From assembly GCA_021795095.1 (NCBI GenBank), contig JAJYPU010000002.1:1-64000 (forward strand): a stretch of 64,000 nt of DNA, written 5' to 3'. Origin of the DNA: Actinomycetes bacterium. GTDB lineage: Bacteria; Actinomycetota; Acidimicrobiia; Acidimicrobiales; RAAP-2. Positions 39,379-48,044 of the stretch are shown piece after piece (position 1 is the stretch's first letter; every line of letters begins with the position of its first letter). Made by a program: the position numbers and the translations under genes. Under the pieces are notes generated by a model. The model was not told the origin of the DNA. It ran no database searches and was given only the letters and a program-made list of their open reading frames with translations.

Positions 39379-40866
39379 CTACCCGCCCAAAGCGGACAAC
39401 AGGTCTATGGCCGTCGAATTCGTTTCAAAGAGGTGGGCCGTCAATGCGGCGGTGCCGCGCAGGGGGTCGGGCATGGGTACGCGCTGCAGGGGCCCGTCGC
39501 CGAGGTCAAAGACCACCGAGTCCCAATTCGCGGCGGCGATGGCCCCGGGGAAGCGTTTGACGCACTGGCCCCGAAAGTACGCCCGGGTGGAACCCGGCGG
39601 CTCATCGACTGCATCGTCGATGGAGTCCTCGTCGAAGAGCCGCCTCAGTCCGACGCGCGCCGCCAACGACCGACCGGGACGCAGGTCGTGGTACTGCAGG
39701 TCGATCGCGCGTAGACGCGCGTCATCCTCGGCAAGTTCGTAGCGATCGCGGTAGCCCTCGACGATGCGCTGTTTGGCCACCCAGTCGACCCGATCAGCGA
39801 CGGTAGCGGGGTCGTCGCGCACGCCGTCGAGCATCTCGCGCCACTGATCCATGATGAAGCGGACCTCGTCGTGATCGGCCACGGCGTCCCCGCCGTGATC
39901 GGCGACGTAGCGATCGGCCAGGGCCCAGAGCTCATCCTGGAAGTCCCAAGCGGTGCGCGACCGCTCGTCGACGCAGTCGACCGCAGTCTGCAGCGTGGCG
40001 TCCGCGGCGAAGGCGCGTACCGCTCGAACCGGGTCGCGTGGTGCGGCCGGAAACCCATGCAGCCCCTGGTCCTCGAGGGCGGCGAGTAACAACGCCGTCG
40101 CCCCGAGCTTCACGGCGGTCGCGTACTGGCTGAGGTTGGCGTCGCCGATGATCACGTGGAGGCGCCGGAAGCGCTCGGCGTCACCGTGGGTCTCGTCTCG
40201 GGTGTTGATGATGGGACGTTTCAGTGTCGTCTCGAGGCCCACAACCTCCTCGAAGAACTCGGCGCGTTGGCTCACCTGGAAGGCCGGGCGGGTACCTCGG
40301 GGCCGATCGGTCTCGACGCCCACCTTGCCGGCGCCGATGATGATCTGACGCGAGACGAAGTGCGGCACGAGGGCCCGCACGAGGTCACCGAACTCGACCG
40401 ATCGCGCCACGAGGTAGTTCTCGTGGCAACCGTAGGAGTTGCCCTTGCCGTCGGAATTGTTCTTGTAGATGGTGATCGCCTGGGCGGGGTCGAGCGACTC
40501 GTTGGCGAAGCATTGTGCCCGTCGCAGCACCTCCTCGCCGGCGACGTCAAAGCGAACGGCCTCGAGTGGCGAACGGCACTCGGGCGAGGAGTACTCGGGG
40601 TGCGCGTGGTCCACGTAGAGCCGGGCGCCGTTGGCGAGCACGGTATTGGCGAGCTGGGTCTCGACGATCGGGGCGAAGGCCGTCAGTCCCGCCAGGCCCC
40701 GCGCGTCTACCCCTGGCGTCTCGCCTTCGAAGTCCCAGTTGATGTGGGTCATCCCCCGCTGGGCGTAGGCGTTGACGATGACGCTGGAGGCCGTGATCGG
40801 GTCCTGGTCGGGTCCCCCGGCGATACCGAACTCGGTCTCAATCCCGATGACTTTGGCGATGGCCAC
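39379..40866 (-). CDS. dop: Depupylase/deamidase Dop
   Basis: This 495-aa PafA paralogue begins MAIAKVIGIETEFGIAGGPDQDP. The Dop-specific Asp region INWDFEGETPGVDARG, LYVDHAHPEYSSPECRSPLE, YKNNSDGKGNSYGCHENYLV and RPIINTRDETHGDAERFRRLHVIIGDANLSQYA are present. Since Pup here ends in Glu, the main reaction should be removing Pup from tagged proteins. It stands 10 bp before pup and 4 bp after arc. Confidence 0.95.
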   Translation of the reverse strand: MAIAKVIGIETEFGIAGGPDQDPITASSVIVNAYAQRGMTHINWDFEGETPGVDARGLAGLTAFAPIVETQLANTVLANGARLYVDHAHPEYSSPECRSPLEAVRFDVAGEEVLRRAQCFANESLDPAQAITIYKNNSDGKGNSYGCHENYLVARSVEFGDLVRALVPHFVSRQIIIGAGKVGVETDRPRGTRPAFQVSQRAEFFEEVVGLETTLKRPIINTRDETHGDAERFRRLHVIIGDANLSQYATAVKLGATALLLAALEDQGLHGFPAAPRDPVRAVRAFAADATLQTAVDCVDERSRTAWDFQDELWALADRYVADHGGDAVADHDEVRFIMDQWREMLDGVRDDPATVADRVDWVAKQRIVEGYRDRYELAEDDARLRAIDLQYHDLRPGRSLAARVGLRRLFDEDSIDDAVDEPPGSTRAYFRGQCVKRFPGAIAAANWDSVVFDLGDGPLQRVPMPDPLRGTAALTAHLFETNSTAIDLLSALGG

Positions 40867-40870
40867 CGGT

Positions 40871-42598
40871 CTACAGGTACTGGCCGGTGCCGACGTGCTG
40901 AATCGAACGGCCGCCCTTGGCCTCCGTCTCTTCGCGGTTGATCAGGGTACGGATGAACACGATCCGCTCGCCCTTCTTGCCCGATATCCTCGCCCAATCG
41001 TCCGGGTTGGTGGTGTTGGGCAGGTCCTCGTTCTCGCGGTACTCCTGACGGATCGACTCGAGCAGGTCGTCGACGCGCAGGCCCCGTGGACCGCCGGCGA
41101 TCTCGCGCTTGACCGCCAGCTTCTTCGCGCGACGGACGATGTTCTCGATCATCGCGCCCGACGCGAAGTCCTTGAAGTAGAGCACTTCCTTATCGCCGCC
41201 CTGGTAGGTGACCTCGAGGAACCGGTTCTCGTCGTCGATGCGATACATCGCGCTCACCGTCTCCTCGATCATGGCACGGATGGCCTTGTCGCGGTCACCT
41301 CCGCCGAGACCGTGCACCACGGCGTCGTCGATCGGCAGTGAGGGATGGATGTAGCGCTGAAAGATTTGGGCCGCGGCCTCGACGTCGGGACGCTCGATCT
41401 TGATCTTGACGTCGAGTCGACCGGGTCGAAGGATCGCCGGGTCGATGAGGTCCTCGCGGTTGGTCGCCCCGATGACGATGACGTCGCGCAGTGACTCCAC
41501 GCCGTCGATCTCGGCGAGCAGCTGCGGCACGATCGTCGACTCCATGTCCGAGCTGATGCCCGTGCCGCGCGTACGGAACAGCGAATCCATCTCGTCGAAG
41601 AAGACGATCACGGGCACGCCCTCCTCGGCCTTCTCGCGGGCTCGCTGGAAGACGAGGCGGATCTGGCGCTCGGTCTCACCGACGTACTTGTTGAGCAGCT
41701 CGGGACCCTTGATGTTCAAGAAGTAGGAACGCACATTCCGGTTGCCGCTCAACTCGCCGACCTTGGCGGACAGCGAGTTCGCGACGGCCTTGGCGATCAG
41801 GGTCTTGCCACAGCCCGGGGGGCCGTAGAGGAGGATCCCCTTGGGGGCGGGCAACTCGTACTCGGAGAACAGCGCCCGGTGCAGGTAGGGCAGTTCGACC
41901 GCGTCGGTGATCAACTCGATCTGGGAGTCGAGACCGCCGACGTCGGCGTAGGTGATGTCGGGCACCTCTTCGAGGACCAGCGCCTCGGCCTCTTGGCGGG
42001 CGAGCTTCTCGGTGAGGAGGTTCGACCGAGTGTCCAAGAGGAGGGCGTCACCGCTGCGCAGGCGCACGTCGCGCAGCGCGTCTGAGAGCTCTACGACGCG
42101 CTCTTCGTCGGCGCGTCCGTAGATCAGGACGCGACGTTCGTCGAGGACGTCCTTCACGGTAACGACCTCGCCCTGTCCATCGGGGTCACGAACGCCGATG
42201 ACGGTGAAGGACTCGTTGAGCACCACCTCGTCCCCGCGCGCGACCTGGTGGGGGTCGATAGCGGGGTGCAGGGCCACGCGCATCTTGCGGCCGGCGGCGA
42301 AGATGTCAACCGTTCCGTCGTCGTTGAAGTCGGTGAACGTCCCGTATACCGCGGGCGGCTGGGTCAACTTGTCGACCTCGTCGCGTAGCGCGCTGATCTG
42401 GTCGCGGGTCTGTTGGATCGTGATGCTGAGCTTCTCGTTGTTGGAGCGCGCTTGGGCAAGGTGTCCACGCGTCTCGAGCAACTGCTCTTCGAGCATCTCG
42501 ATACGTCGGCTGTAGACCTCCGATTCGCTCAGGGGCCGCCCTCGCCGCGCGACGTCATCACCGTGCTCGTCGGGCTCATTGGCATGGAATCGGTCCAT
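40871..42598 (-). CDS. arc: Proteasomal AAA+ ATPase ARC/Mpa
   Basis: The protein has 575 aa. Coiled coil at about 20-75 ([26 protein letters not shown]), OB folds at 80-230, then the AAA+ module with Walker A GPPGCGKT, Walker [13 protein letters not shown], and [29 protein letters not shown]. The C-terminal end GQYL is the motif that docks in the 20S alpha ring and opens the gate. It unfolds pupylated proteins. Divergent from the ferredoxin gene; first gene of the dop-pup-prcBA-pafA run. Confidence 0.96.
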   Translation of the reverse strand: MDRFHANEPDEHGDDVARRGRPLSESEVYSRRIEMLEEQLLETRGHLAQARSNNEKLSITIQQTRDQISALRDEVDKLTQPPAVYGTFTDFNDDGTVDIFAAGRKMRVALHPAIDPHQVARGDEVVLNESFTVIGVRDPDGQGEVVTVKDVLDERRVLIYGRADEERVVELSDALRDVRLRSGDALLLDTRSNLLTEKLARQEAEALVLEEVPDITYADVGGLDSQIELITDAVELPYLHRALFSEYELPAPKGILLYGPPGCGKTLIAKAVANSLSAKVGELSGNRNVRSYFLNIKGPELLNKYVGETERQIRLVFQRAREKAEEGVPVIVFFDEMDSLFRTRGTGISSDMESTIVPQLLAEIDGVESLRDVIVIGATNREDLIDPAILRPGRLDVKIKIERPDVEAAAQIFQRYIHPSLPIDDAVVHGLGGGDRDKAIRAMIEETVSAMYRIDDENRFLEVTYQGGDKEVLYFKDFASGAMIENIVRRAKKLAVKREIAGGPRGLRVDDLLESIRQEYRENEDLPNTTNPDDWARISGKKGERIVFIRTLINREETEAKGGRSIQHVGTGQYL

Positions 42599-42604
42599 AC
42601 CGTC

Positions 42605-42610
42605 ACCCTA
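42605..42610 (-). promoter_or_regulatory. -10 hexamer TAGGGT of arc
   Basis: Minus strand; six bases before the ATG at 42598. It probably drives the whole proteasome operon. Confidence 0.65.
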
Positions 42611-42661
42611 GACTTCCAAGGTCGCGTGCGTGGTCGCGGTGCCGAGACCCCGATGCCCCGC

Positions 42662-42692
42662 TAGCATGACCAGACGAGAAGAGCCCGGGAGG
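42662..42692 (+). promoter_or_regulatory. Promoter and ribosome site of the ferredoxin gene
   Basis: TAGCAT (42662-42667) followed by GGGAGG (42687-42692), 8 nt before the ATG at 42701. This is one of the few leadered genes in the window with an obvious Shine-Dalgarno sequence. Confidence 0.6.
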
Positions 42693-42700
42693 ACGTTGGC

Positions 42701-42937
42701 ATGAAGGTGTGGATCGACCAGGATTTGTGCACGGGCGACGGCCTCTGTGAGGAGATTTGTCCGGCCGTGTTCACGCTGCTCGACGACGGCCTCGCTTACG
42801 TCAAAGAGGGCGCTGAGGTGAAGAGTGCGCCCGGCGGAGCGGCCGGTGTCGCCGTCGTGCCCGCGGAGTTCGACGACGCCGTCGTCGAAGCCTCCGAAGA
42901 GTGCCCTGGCGAGTGCATCTTCATTGAGCAGGACTGA
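42701..42937 (+). CDS. Single-cluster 3Fe-4S-type ferredoxin
   Basis: This 78-aa electron carrier has the first cluster motif CTGDGLCEEICP, in which the second Cys of C-x2-C-x2-C-x3-C-P is replaced by Asp, as in [3Fe-4S] and Asp-ligated ferredoxins. The last ligand is in EECPGECIFIEQD. An insert rich in G, A and V (SAPGGAAGVAVVPAEFDD) separates the two. Such ferredoxins often feed cytochromes P450 in actinobacteria; no P450 is nearby. Confidence 0.88.
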   Translation: MKVWIDQDLCTGDGLCEEICPAVFTLLDDGLAYVKEGAEVKSAPGGAAGVAVVPAEFDDAVVEASEECPGECIFIEQD

Positions 42938-42940
42938 CGG

Positions 42941-43723
42941 CTAGAGCGTCGCAGAAGTGCCGGCGAGGCGACGCGCGGACGTCAGAAACCCGGTGTGGGC
43001 CACCATCCGGTGGTCGGGGCGTACTGAGCGACCGTCGATGTGCCACGTTCGCCGCAGGATCTCCACCGTCTCGGCGAGGCCGAACGAGTAGCGGTGCAGC
43101 GTCTCACGTAACAGCTGGGTCTGATTGATCGTCGGCAGGTAGGCGAGCAGGATGCCCCCGGGGCGTAGCGCCGTCGCGGCGTGCTCGACGACGGCCCACG
43201 GCTCTGGCATGTCGAGCAGGATGCGATCGAAGTCGTCGCCGTCGATGCCCTGGGTGACGTCGCGGATCTGGACGTCGTAGTGGACGTCCTCGCCCAACAA
43301 GTCGCGTACGTTCTGCTTGGCGTGTTCGGCGAAGTCCTCTCGGATCTCGTAAGCCGTGATATATGCTCCGGCGCGCAACAGGGTCATAGATAACGCGCCC
43401 GAGCCGACGCCGGCCTCGAGCACTTTCTGGCCGGGGGCTATATCGGCCTGGAGCAGGATTGCGCCGAGGTCCTTGGGGTAAATCACTTGGGCACCGCGGG
43501 GCATCTTGAGCACGACGTCGGTCAAGGTGGGGCGAAGCACGAGAAAGCTGCGTTCGGTGTTGCTCGAGATGAGCGACCCCTCGACGGCCCCGATGACATC
43601 GTTGTGCTGGACGATGCCCGCGTGGGTGTGGAAGGCCGCGTCGGGACGTAACGTGATGAGATAGCGCCGGTCCTTCGCGTCGATCAACATCACGCGTTCG
43701 CCGACCGCGAGCGTGGCCTTCAC
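42941..43723 (-). CDS. trmI: tRNA (adenine-58-N1)-methyltransferase TrmI
   Basis: This 260-aa Rossmann methyltransferase places m1A58 in the T-loop of tRNA. Signs are LAVGERVMLIDAKDRRYLITL and FHTHAGIVQHNDVIG at the start, VIYPKDLGAILLQADIAPG, the SAM loop VLEAGVGSGALSMTLLRAG, and MPEPWAVVEHAATALRPGGILLAYLPTINQ. I chose the GTG at 43723 because the protein then begins like the mycobacterial enzyme and its GTGA overlaps the stop of the small upstream gene; a longer frame is open. Confidence 0.9.
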   Translation of the reverse strand: MKATLAVGERVMLIDAKDRRYLITLRPDAAFHTHAGIVQHNDVIGAVEGSLISSNTERSFLVLRPTLTDVVLKMPRGAQVIYPKDLGAILLQADIAPGQKVLEAGVGSGALSMTLLRAGAYITAYEIREDFAEHAKQNVRDLLGEDVHYDVQIRDVTQGIDGDDFDRILLDMPEPWAVVEHAATALRPGGILLAYLPTINQTQLLRETLHRYSFGLAETVEILRRTWHIDGRSVRPDHRMVAHTGFLTSARRLAGTSATL

Positions 43724-43881
43724 GATGAGCGTCGTGACGCGCGCCGTCCGAGCGAACGAGCGACGCCGTCCAAGAGATGCAGGACGACGAGACCGCCGAG
43801 CACCCCGGTCCACTTCTTGGAGCGTTGGGCGAGCGCCCGCGTGCTGACCAGTCCGATCGCGAGTTTCAACAGGCGTCGCAC
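43720..43881 (-). CDS. Small membrane-associated protein upstream of trmI (53 aa)
   Basis: This 53-aa gene reads MRRLLKLAIGLVSTRALAQR, then SKKWTGVLGGLVVLHLLDGV, and a basic end ARSLGRRASRRSS. It begins with GTG sharing a base with the previous TAG (TAGTG) and ends with TGA overlapping the GTG of trmI, so it is tightly coupled to both. It is a short helix-rich protein with one likely membrane segment (about 27-41) flanked by positive charge. I do not know the family. Confidence 0.65.
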   Translation of the reverse strand: MRRLLKLAIGLVSTRALAQRSKKWTGVLGGLVVLHLLDGVARSLGRRASRRSS

Positions 43882-44069
43882 TAGTGGCGTCCCTGTTTAG
43901 GCCGCGACCGACGACCGCGCCAGAATCCCCATACGTAGCCGAGCAGTAGGCCGCCCACGCCGGCGATGGCCGCGTCGGCGGGATCGTCGGTGCGAAGCGA
44001 CAACGGGTTGGCCGGTACGACCTCTCGCACGCGGTGCTCTAACTCGCGTCTGATTGGGGAATCGCTCAC
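43881..44069 (-). CDS. Small protein with one membrane segment (62 aa)
   Basis: The 62-aa protein starts at the GTG at 44069, overlapping the previous stop (GTGA). It begins MSDSPIRRELEHRVREVVPA, then a charged linker with DDPADAAI, a hydrophobic stretch AGVGGLLLGYVWGFW, and a basic tail RGRRSRPKQGRH. Together with the next upstream gene it looks like a set of envelope-associated proteins. Confidence 0.7.
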   Translation of the reverse strand: MSDSPIRRELEHRVREVVPANPLSLRTDDPADAAIAGVGGLLLGYVWGFWRGRRSRPKQGRH

Positions 44070-44419
44070 GACTTGCTCTTCAGACGACGTCGAACGGAGG
44101 CGTCCGCGACGATCCGCCACGCGGTCAGGGCAAGCACCGCGATCGCCACCACAGCGACGATGAGGTAGGGCAACCACGAGAGGGAGCCATCCAGTACGCG
44201 GAACTGCTGGAGGAACCGCAACAGTCCGATCAGCAGCATTAATGACCCGAAGCCGACGAAGACACTACCGAGCGCGCCGAAAGCGGCGTAGCGCACGACG
44301 TCCTTCAGTGGCTGGACTGTCTCTTCCTTCACGTAGCGCACGACGAGACCCTTGATCTCGTCGAAATCGCGTCGCAGCGACGCGCCCCGCAAGACCTTTC
44401 GCCACGACGGAAGCTTCAC
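44066..44419 (-). CDS. Holin-like/DUF1469-type membrane protein
   Basis: The protein has 117 aa. It has an N-terminal amphipathic helix (LRRDFDEIKGLVVRYVKEETVQPLKDVVRY), two TM helices (AAFGALGSVFVGFGSLMLLI and LPYLIVAVVAIAVLALTAW) and a Lys/Arg tail. This pattern is that of the phage-holin-III/DUF1469 superfamily that is common in actinobacterial genomes outside phages. The function is unknown. First gene of the set that leads into trmI. Confidence 0.75.
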   Translation of the reverse strand: MKLPSWRKVLRGASLRRDFDEIKGLVVRYVKEETVQPLKDVVRYAAFGALGSVFVGFGSLMLLIGLLRFLQQFRVLDGSLSWLPYLIVAVVAIAVLALTAWRIVADASVRRRLKSKS

Positions 44420-44425
44420 GCCATC

Positions 44426-44431
44426 AGCCTA
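44426..44431 (-). promoter_or_regulatory. -10 hexamer TAGGCT of the holin-like gene
   Basis: Minus strand; six bases before the GTG at 44419. It overlaps the end of the thioesterase gene. Confidence 0.55.
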
Positions 44432-44824
44432 CTCAGTGCGGTCGCGGATGACATACGTCGAGCTCGCGCTGGCCACGGCGACATCGTCTTGATCGACGAT
44501 CCGCGCCTCGACGAAAGCGACGAGCGAGCCGGATTTGATAACCGTCGCGCTGCAGGTCAAGACGGAGCCGGCGGAAACCGGGCGCAGGAAGGAGATCCGC
44601 AGGTCCGTATTGGCGACGAATACCTTGCGCTCCCCCATTGCGGCTACCGCTGCTGCCCCCATGGCCGAGTCGACGACGGCGGCGAGGAAGCCACCCTGGA
44701 CGGTGCCCGCCGGATTCAAGAACCGTTCATCGATCCGAGCGCGCCAGACGCTCGGGGCCCCGTCGGGCGTCACGACCCGCGTCAACCCTAAGGTGAGGTC
44801 ACAGTTGGGTGGAATCTGGAGCAT
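44429..44824 (-). CDS. PaaI-type hotdog-fold thioesterase
   Basis: The protein has 131 aa. The core FLNPAGTVQGGFLAAVVDSAMGAAAVAAM is the PaaI/4HBT signature with G-x-x-x-G-G and the catalytic Asp in VVDSAMG. TDLRISFLRPVSAG follows. It hydrolyses an acyl-CoA of unknown chain. It is divergent from the transketolase gene, and its stop is 10 bp before the holin-like gene. Confidence 0.88.
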   Translation of the reverse strand: MLQIPPNCDLTLGLTRVVTPDGAPSVWRARIDERFLNPAGTVQGGFLAAVVDSAMGAAAVAAMGERKVFVANTDLRISFLRPVSAGSVLTCSATVIKSGSLVAFVEARIVDQDDVAVASASSTYVIRDRTE

Positions 44825-44829
44825 GACTC

Positions 44830-44835
44830 AGGGTA
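44830..44835 (-). promoter_or_regulatory. -10 hexamer TACCCT of the thioesterase gene
   Basis: Minus strand, five bases before the ATG at 44824. Confidence 0.5.
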
Positions 44836-44866
44836 CCGGCCACCGGGAAGTCAGTGGAAAGTTGGG

Positions 44867-44872
44867 TACTGT
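44867..44872 (+). promoter_or_regulatory. -10 hexamer TACTGT of the transketolase gene
   Basis: Seven bases before the ATG at 44880. It selects that ATG over a long upstream frame which shadows the thioesterase. Confidence 0.55.
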
Positions 44873-44879
44873 TCTAGCC

Positions 44880-46874
44880 ATGGTCGACCACTTATTCACC
44901 GGCGCGAACGAACTCGAAGGTCGCGCGATCCGCGAGATCATGGCGTTGGCCATGGACGCGCCGGCCCAGGCCAAATCTGGCCACAGCGGGACGGCGATGG
45001 CGTTGTCCCCGCTCGGGGTGACGCTCTTCTCGCGGCTGCTGCGCCACGATCCCACTGATGCCCAGTGGGTGGATCGGGACCGATTCATCTTGAGCTGTGG
45101 ACACGCTTCGATCCTGCAGTACGGTCTCGCCCGCGCGTTCGGCTACGACCTGGACGAGCAGGACCTGCGGGGATTCCGCCAGCCCCACTCGCGCACGCCC
45201 GGTCATCCGGAACGCGGTGTCACACCGACGGTCGAGGTCACCACCGGACCGCTCGGACAAGGCATCGCCAACGGCGTCGGCATGGCGATCGCGGAACGAA
45301 TCTTGCGCGCGGACTTCGGCGAGGACCTGGTCAACCACCGCACCTGGGTGGTAGCTGGTGACGGGTGCCTCGAGGAGGGGATCAGCCACGAGGCGGCTTC
45401 GCTCGCCGGCTCACTCGGCTTGGACCGACTGACGGTCTTTTACGACGACAATCACATCACGATCGATGGCCCGACCGAATTGGCCATGCACGACGACGCG
45501 GCCGGGCGTTTTCGCGCCTATGGCTGGCACGTCATCGAACTGGGTGAGCAGGCCAACGACCTCAATGCGCTCGAAGCGGCCGGCGCGGCGGCGATCGCCG
45601 AGACCGCACGACCCACGCTGGTGATCATTCGCTCACACATCGGCTTCCCGTCCCCGGTGATGATGGACCGACGCGAGGCCCACGGCTCGCCCTTCAGCGC
45701 CGAGGCGATCACTCAGGTCAAGGCGATCCTCGGTGTCCCCGACGTCGCGTTCCACCTGGACCCCGAACTCCCGTCTGCGATGGTCGAGGCGCTCGTGGCG
45801 CGCCGCGCCGAACACACGCGCTGGGAGGCGGCGACGGTCGCCGCCGGCGAGCGTGGCGCCCGCCTGCGCCACCAGTACGACACCAACGGTGCGTTGGCTG
45901 AAGTCGGGCCCGTCGACTACTTCGTCGGTGGGAGCCGCGTCGCAACGCGCAAGGCGATGCAGCGCGCCATGGACACCTGGGCGGCCCACACCCCGGGCCT
46001 GACGGCTGGATCGGCCGACCTGACAGACAACACGGGCGTGGTTCTGCACGGTGCGCCTCAGGGCGCGTCGGCGCCCGGAGGCCGTCAGATCCACTACGGC
46101 GTGCGCGAGTTCGCGATGGGCGCCGTACTCGTTGGTCAGGCGGCGCACGGCGGAATCCGCCCGATCGGTTCGACGTTCTTCGTCTTTAGTGACTACGCCC
46201 GACCCTCGATCCGCCTGGCCGCACTGAGCCGGGTCGGCACGCTCTTCGTGTTCACCCACGACTCGATCGGCGTCGGTGAGGATGGTCCGACCCATCAGCC
46301 AGTGGAACACCTCATGGCCTTGCGCGCGATGCCCCAGCTCCACGTGGTGCGGCCCTCGGACGCTAACGAGACCCTCGACCTGGTGGCTGCGTACTTGGCC
46401 GACCACAATCCACCTACCACGGCGCTGGTGCTCTCACGCCAGGACGTCACCGTCATGAACGACGACGACCGTCGCGCTTCCAAGTCGGGTGCGCGCAACG
46501 GTGGTTACGTCGTGCGCGAGTCCGAGGACGCCCGGTTCACCCTGGTCGCGACGGGCTCTGAGGTGTCAGCCGCCATCGCGGCCAGTGAACAACTCGCCGC
46601 CGACGGAATCGTCACGCGCGTCGTCGCCATGCCGTGCTGGACCTGCTTCGAAGAACAGCCCCGCGAGTACCGCGACACGGTGCTTCGTCGCTCGCTGCCC
46701 TCGGTGTCCCTCGAGGCCGGCGCGACGCTCGGTTGGTCGCGTTACGTCGATCACGCGATCGGCATCGACTCCTTCGGGCTGTCCGCGCCGGGCGATTACG
46801 TGTTCGATTATTTCAACATCGGCGCCCAGTGTCTGGTCGACCACGTCCGTGATTGGTTAGGAGCCTCATCATGA
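44880..46874 (+). CDS. tkt: Transketolase
   Basis: This 664-aa TPP enzyme transfers two-carbon units in the pentose-phosphate pathway. The TPP motif is VVAGDGCLEEGISHEAASLAGSLG to FYDDNHITIDG. SGHSGTAMALSPLGVTLFSRLL, the His-rich HSRTPGHPERGV loop, RQIHYGVREFAMG with the catalytic Glu, and HDSIGVGEDGPTHQPVEHL are present. It ends ATGA into the transaldolase gene. Confidence 0.95.
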   Translation: MVDHLFTGANELEGRAIREIMALAMDAPAQAKSGHSGTAMALSPLGVTLFSRLLRHDPTDAQWVDRDRFILSCGHASILQYGLARAFGYDLDEQDLRGFRQPHSRTPGHPERGVTPTVEVTTGPLGQGIANGVGMAIAERILRADFGEDLVNHRTWVVAGDGCLEEGISHEAASLAGSLGLDRLTVFYDDNHITIDGPTELAMHDDAAGRFRAYGWHVIELGEQANDLNALEAAGAAAIAETARPTLVIIRSHIGFPSPVMMDRREAHGSPFSAEAITQVKAILGVPDVAFHLDPELPSAMVEALVARRAEHTRWEAATVAAGERGARLRHQYDTNGALAEVGPVDYFVGGSRVATRKAMQRAMDTWAAHTPGLTAGSADLTDNTGVVLHGAPQGASAPGGRQIHYGVREFAMGAVLVGQAAHGGIRPIGSTFFVFSDYARPSIRLAALSRVGTLFVFTHDSIGVGEDGPTHQPVEHLMALRAMPQLHVVRPSDANETLDLVAAYLADHNPPTTALVLSRQDVTVMNDDDRRASKSGARNGGYVVRESEDARFTLVATGSEVSAAIAASEQLAADGIVTRVVAMPCWTCFEEQPREYRDTVLRRSLPSVSLEAGATLGWSRYVDHAIGIDSFGLSAPGDYVFDYFNIGAQCLVDHVRDWLGASS

Positions 46875-47986
46875 CCCGCTTAGATGACCTGTACAACGAG
46901 GTCGGCCAGAGTCCCTGGATCGACAACATCCGGCGTGACTGGCTCGACGACGGGACCCTCGCGCGCTACGTCGCCGAGGGTGTTCGTGGCGTGACCTCGA
47001 ACCCCTCGATCTTTGCAAAGGCCCTCGCGACCTCCAGCGCCTACGACGAACGCATCGCCGGACTCAGCACGGACGATCCCGAGCAGGTCTTCGAACACCT
47101 CGCGGTCGATGATGTCCGTGACGCCTGTGACGTATTGGCCGGGGTCAACGACGCGGCTCGGTCCGACTTCGCCGCCTCGCGCCGGCGCTACCTCGACGGC
47201 TTCGTATCACTGGAGGTCTCACCGCGCCTGGCGCACGACACGCAAGCCACGATCGCCGCGGCCCGTCGCCTAGCTGCGGCCGTCGGGCGACGGAACGTCA
47301 TGATCAAGATCCCGGCCACCGTCGCCGGCCTCGAAGCGATCAGCACGGTCCTCGGCGACGGTATCAACGTGAACGTCACCCTGATCTTCTCGATCGATCG
47401 GTACCGAGCGGTGATGGACGCCTGGGCGAGCGGGCTCGAACTCGCGATTGAGCGTGGTCACGACCTCGCGGACATCGCCAGCGTCGCCTCGTTCTTCGTG
47501 TCGCGTGTCGACGTCGCTGTCGATCAACTGCTCGAACCAAGTGACCCTCGTCGTGGCACGATCGCCGTCGCGCAGGTGGCACGGGCCTACGCGGCCTTTA
47601 CGGAGGTGGTCGGCTCGCCGCGCGTCCAGTCGCTCCTCACGCGCGGCGCCCAGGTGCAACGGCCTCTGTGGGCGTCCACCTCGACCAAGAACCCCGCCTA
47701 CGACGAACTGCTCTACGTCAACACCATCGCGGCCGACGAGACGGTCAACACGATGCCCGACGCCACCCTGGCCGCGGCGCTCGCCCGCGGTTCCTATGAC
47801 GTGTCGATCCTTCGCGACAGCGCTCGCACGACTGCCGCGATCGCGACCCTCGACACGCTTGCGCCCGCGGTGGACCTCGCGGCGGTGACCCAGCGACTCG
47901 AGGACGAGGGTGTGGCGGCCTTTATCGCCTCCTACGAGGAGCTGCTCGAGACAGTGCGCACGAAACTGAGTGGGCACTCCGCCTGA
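46871..47986 (+). CDS. tal: Transaldolase
   Basis: This 371-aa Schiff-base enzyme moves dihydroxyacetone units between sedoheptulose 7-phosphate and glyceraldehyde 3-phosphate. The Schiff-base Lys is Lys146 in NVMIKIPATVAGLEAI; GVRGVTSNPSIFAKAL, VNVTLIFSIDRYRAVMDAWASGLE and WASTSTKNPAYDELLYV are typical of the long actinobacterial type. Start ATG at 46871 overlaps the tkt stop. Confidence 0.95.
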   Translation: MTRLDDLYNEVGQSPWIDNIRRDWLDDGTLARYVAEGVRGVTSNPSIFAKALATSSAYDERIAGLSTDDPEQVFEHLAVDDVRDACDVLAGVNDAARSDFAASRRRYLDGFVSLEVSPRLAHDTQATIAAARRLAAAVGRRNVMIKIPATVAGLEAISTVLGDGINVNVTLIFSIDRYRAVMDAWASGLELAIERGHDLADIASVASFFVSRVDVAVDQLLEPSDPRRGTIAVAQVARAYAAFTEVVGSPRVQSLLTRGAQVQRPLWASTSTKNPAYDELLYVNTIAADETVNTMPDATLAAALARGSYDVSILRDSARTTAAIATLDTLAPAVDLAAVTQRLEDEGVAAFIASYEELLETVRTKLSGHSA

Positions 47987-48032
47987 CCCAGTGCGCGTCC
48001 GAGTGACCCGTAGGGTGGCGCAGCGGCGCAAG

Positions 48033-48038
48033 TAGGAT
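48033..48038 (+). promoter_or_regulatory. -10 hexamer TAGGAT of fbiC
   Basis: Six bases before the ATG at 48045. Confidence 0.6.
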
Positions 48039-48044
48039 GCACGC

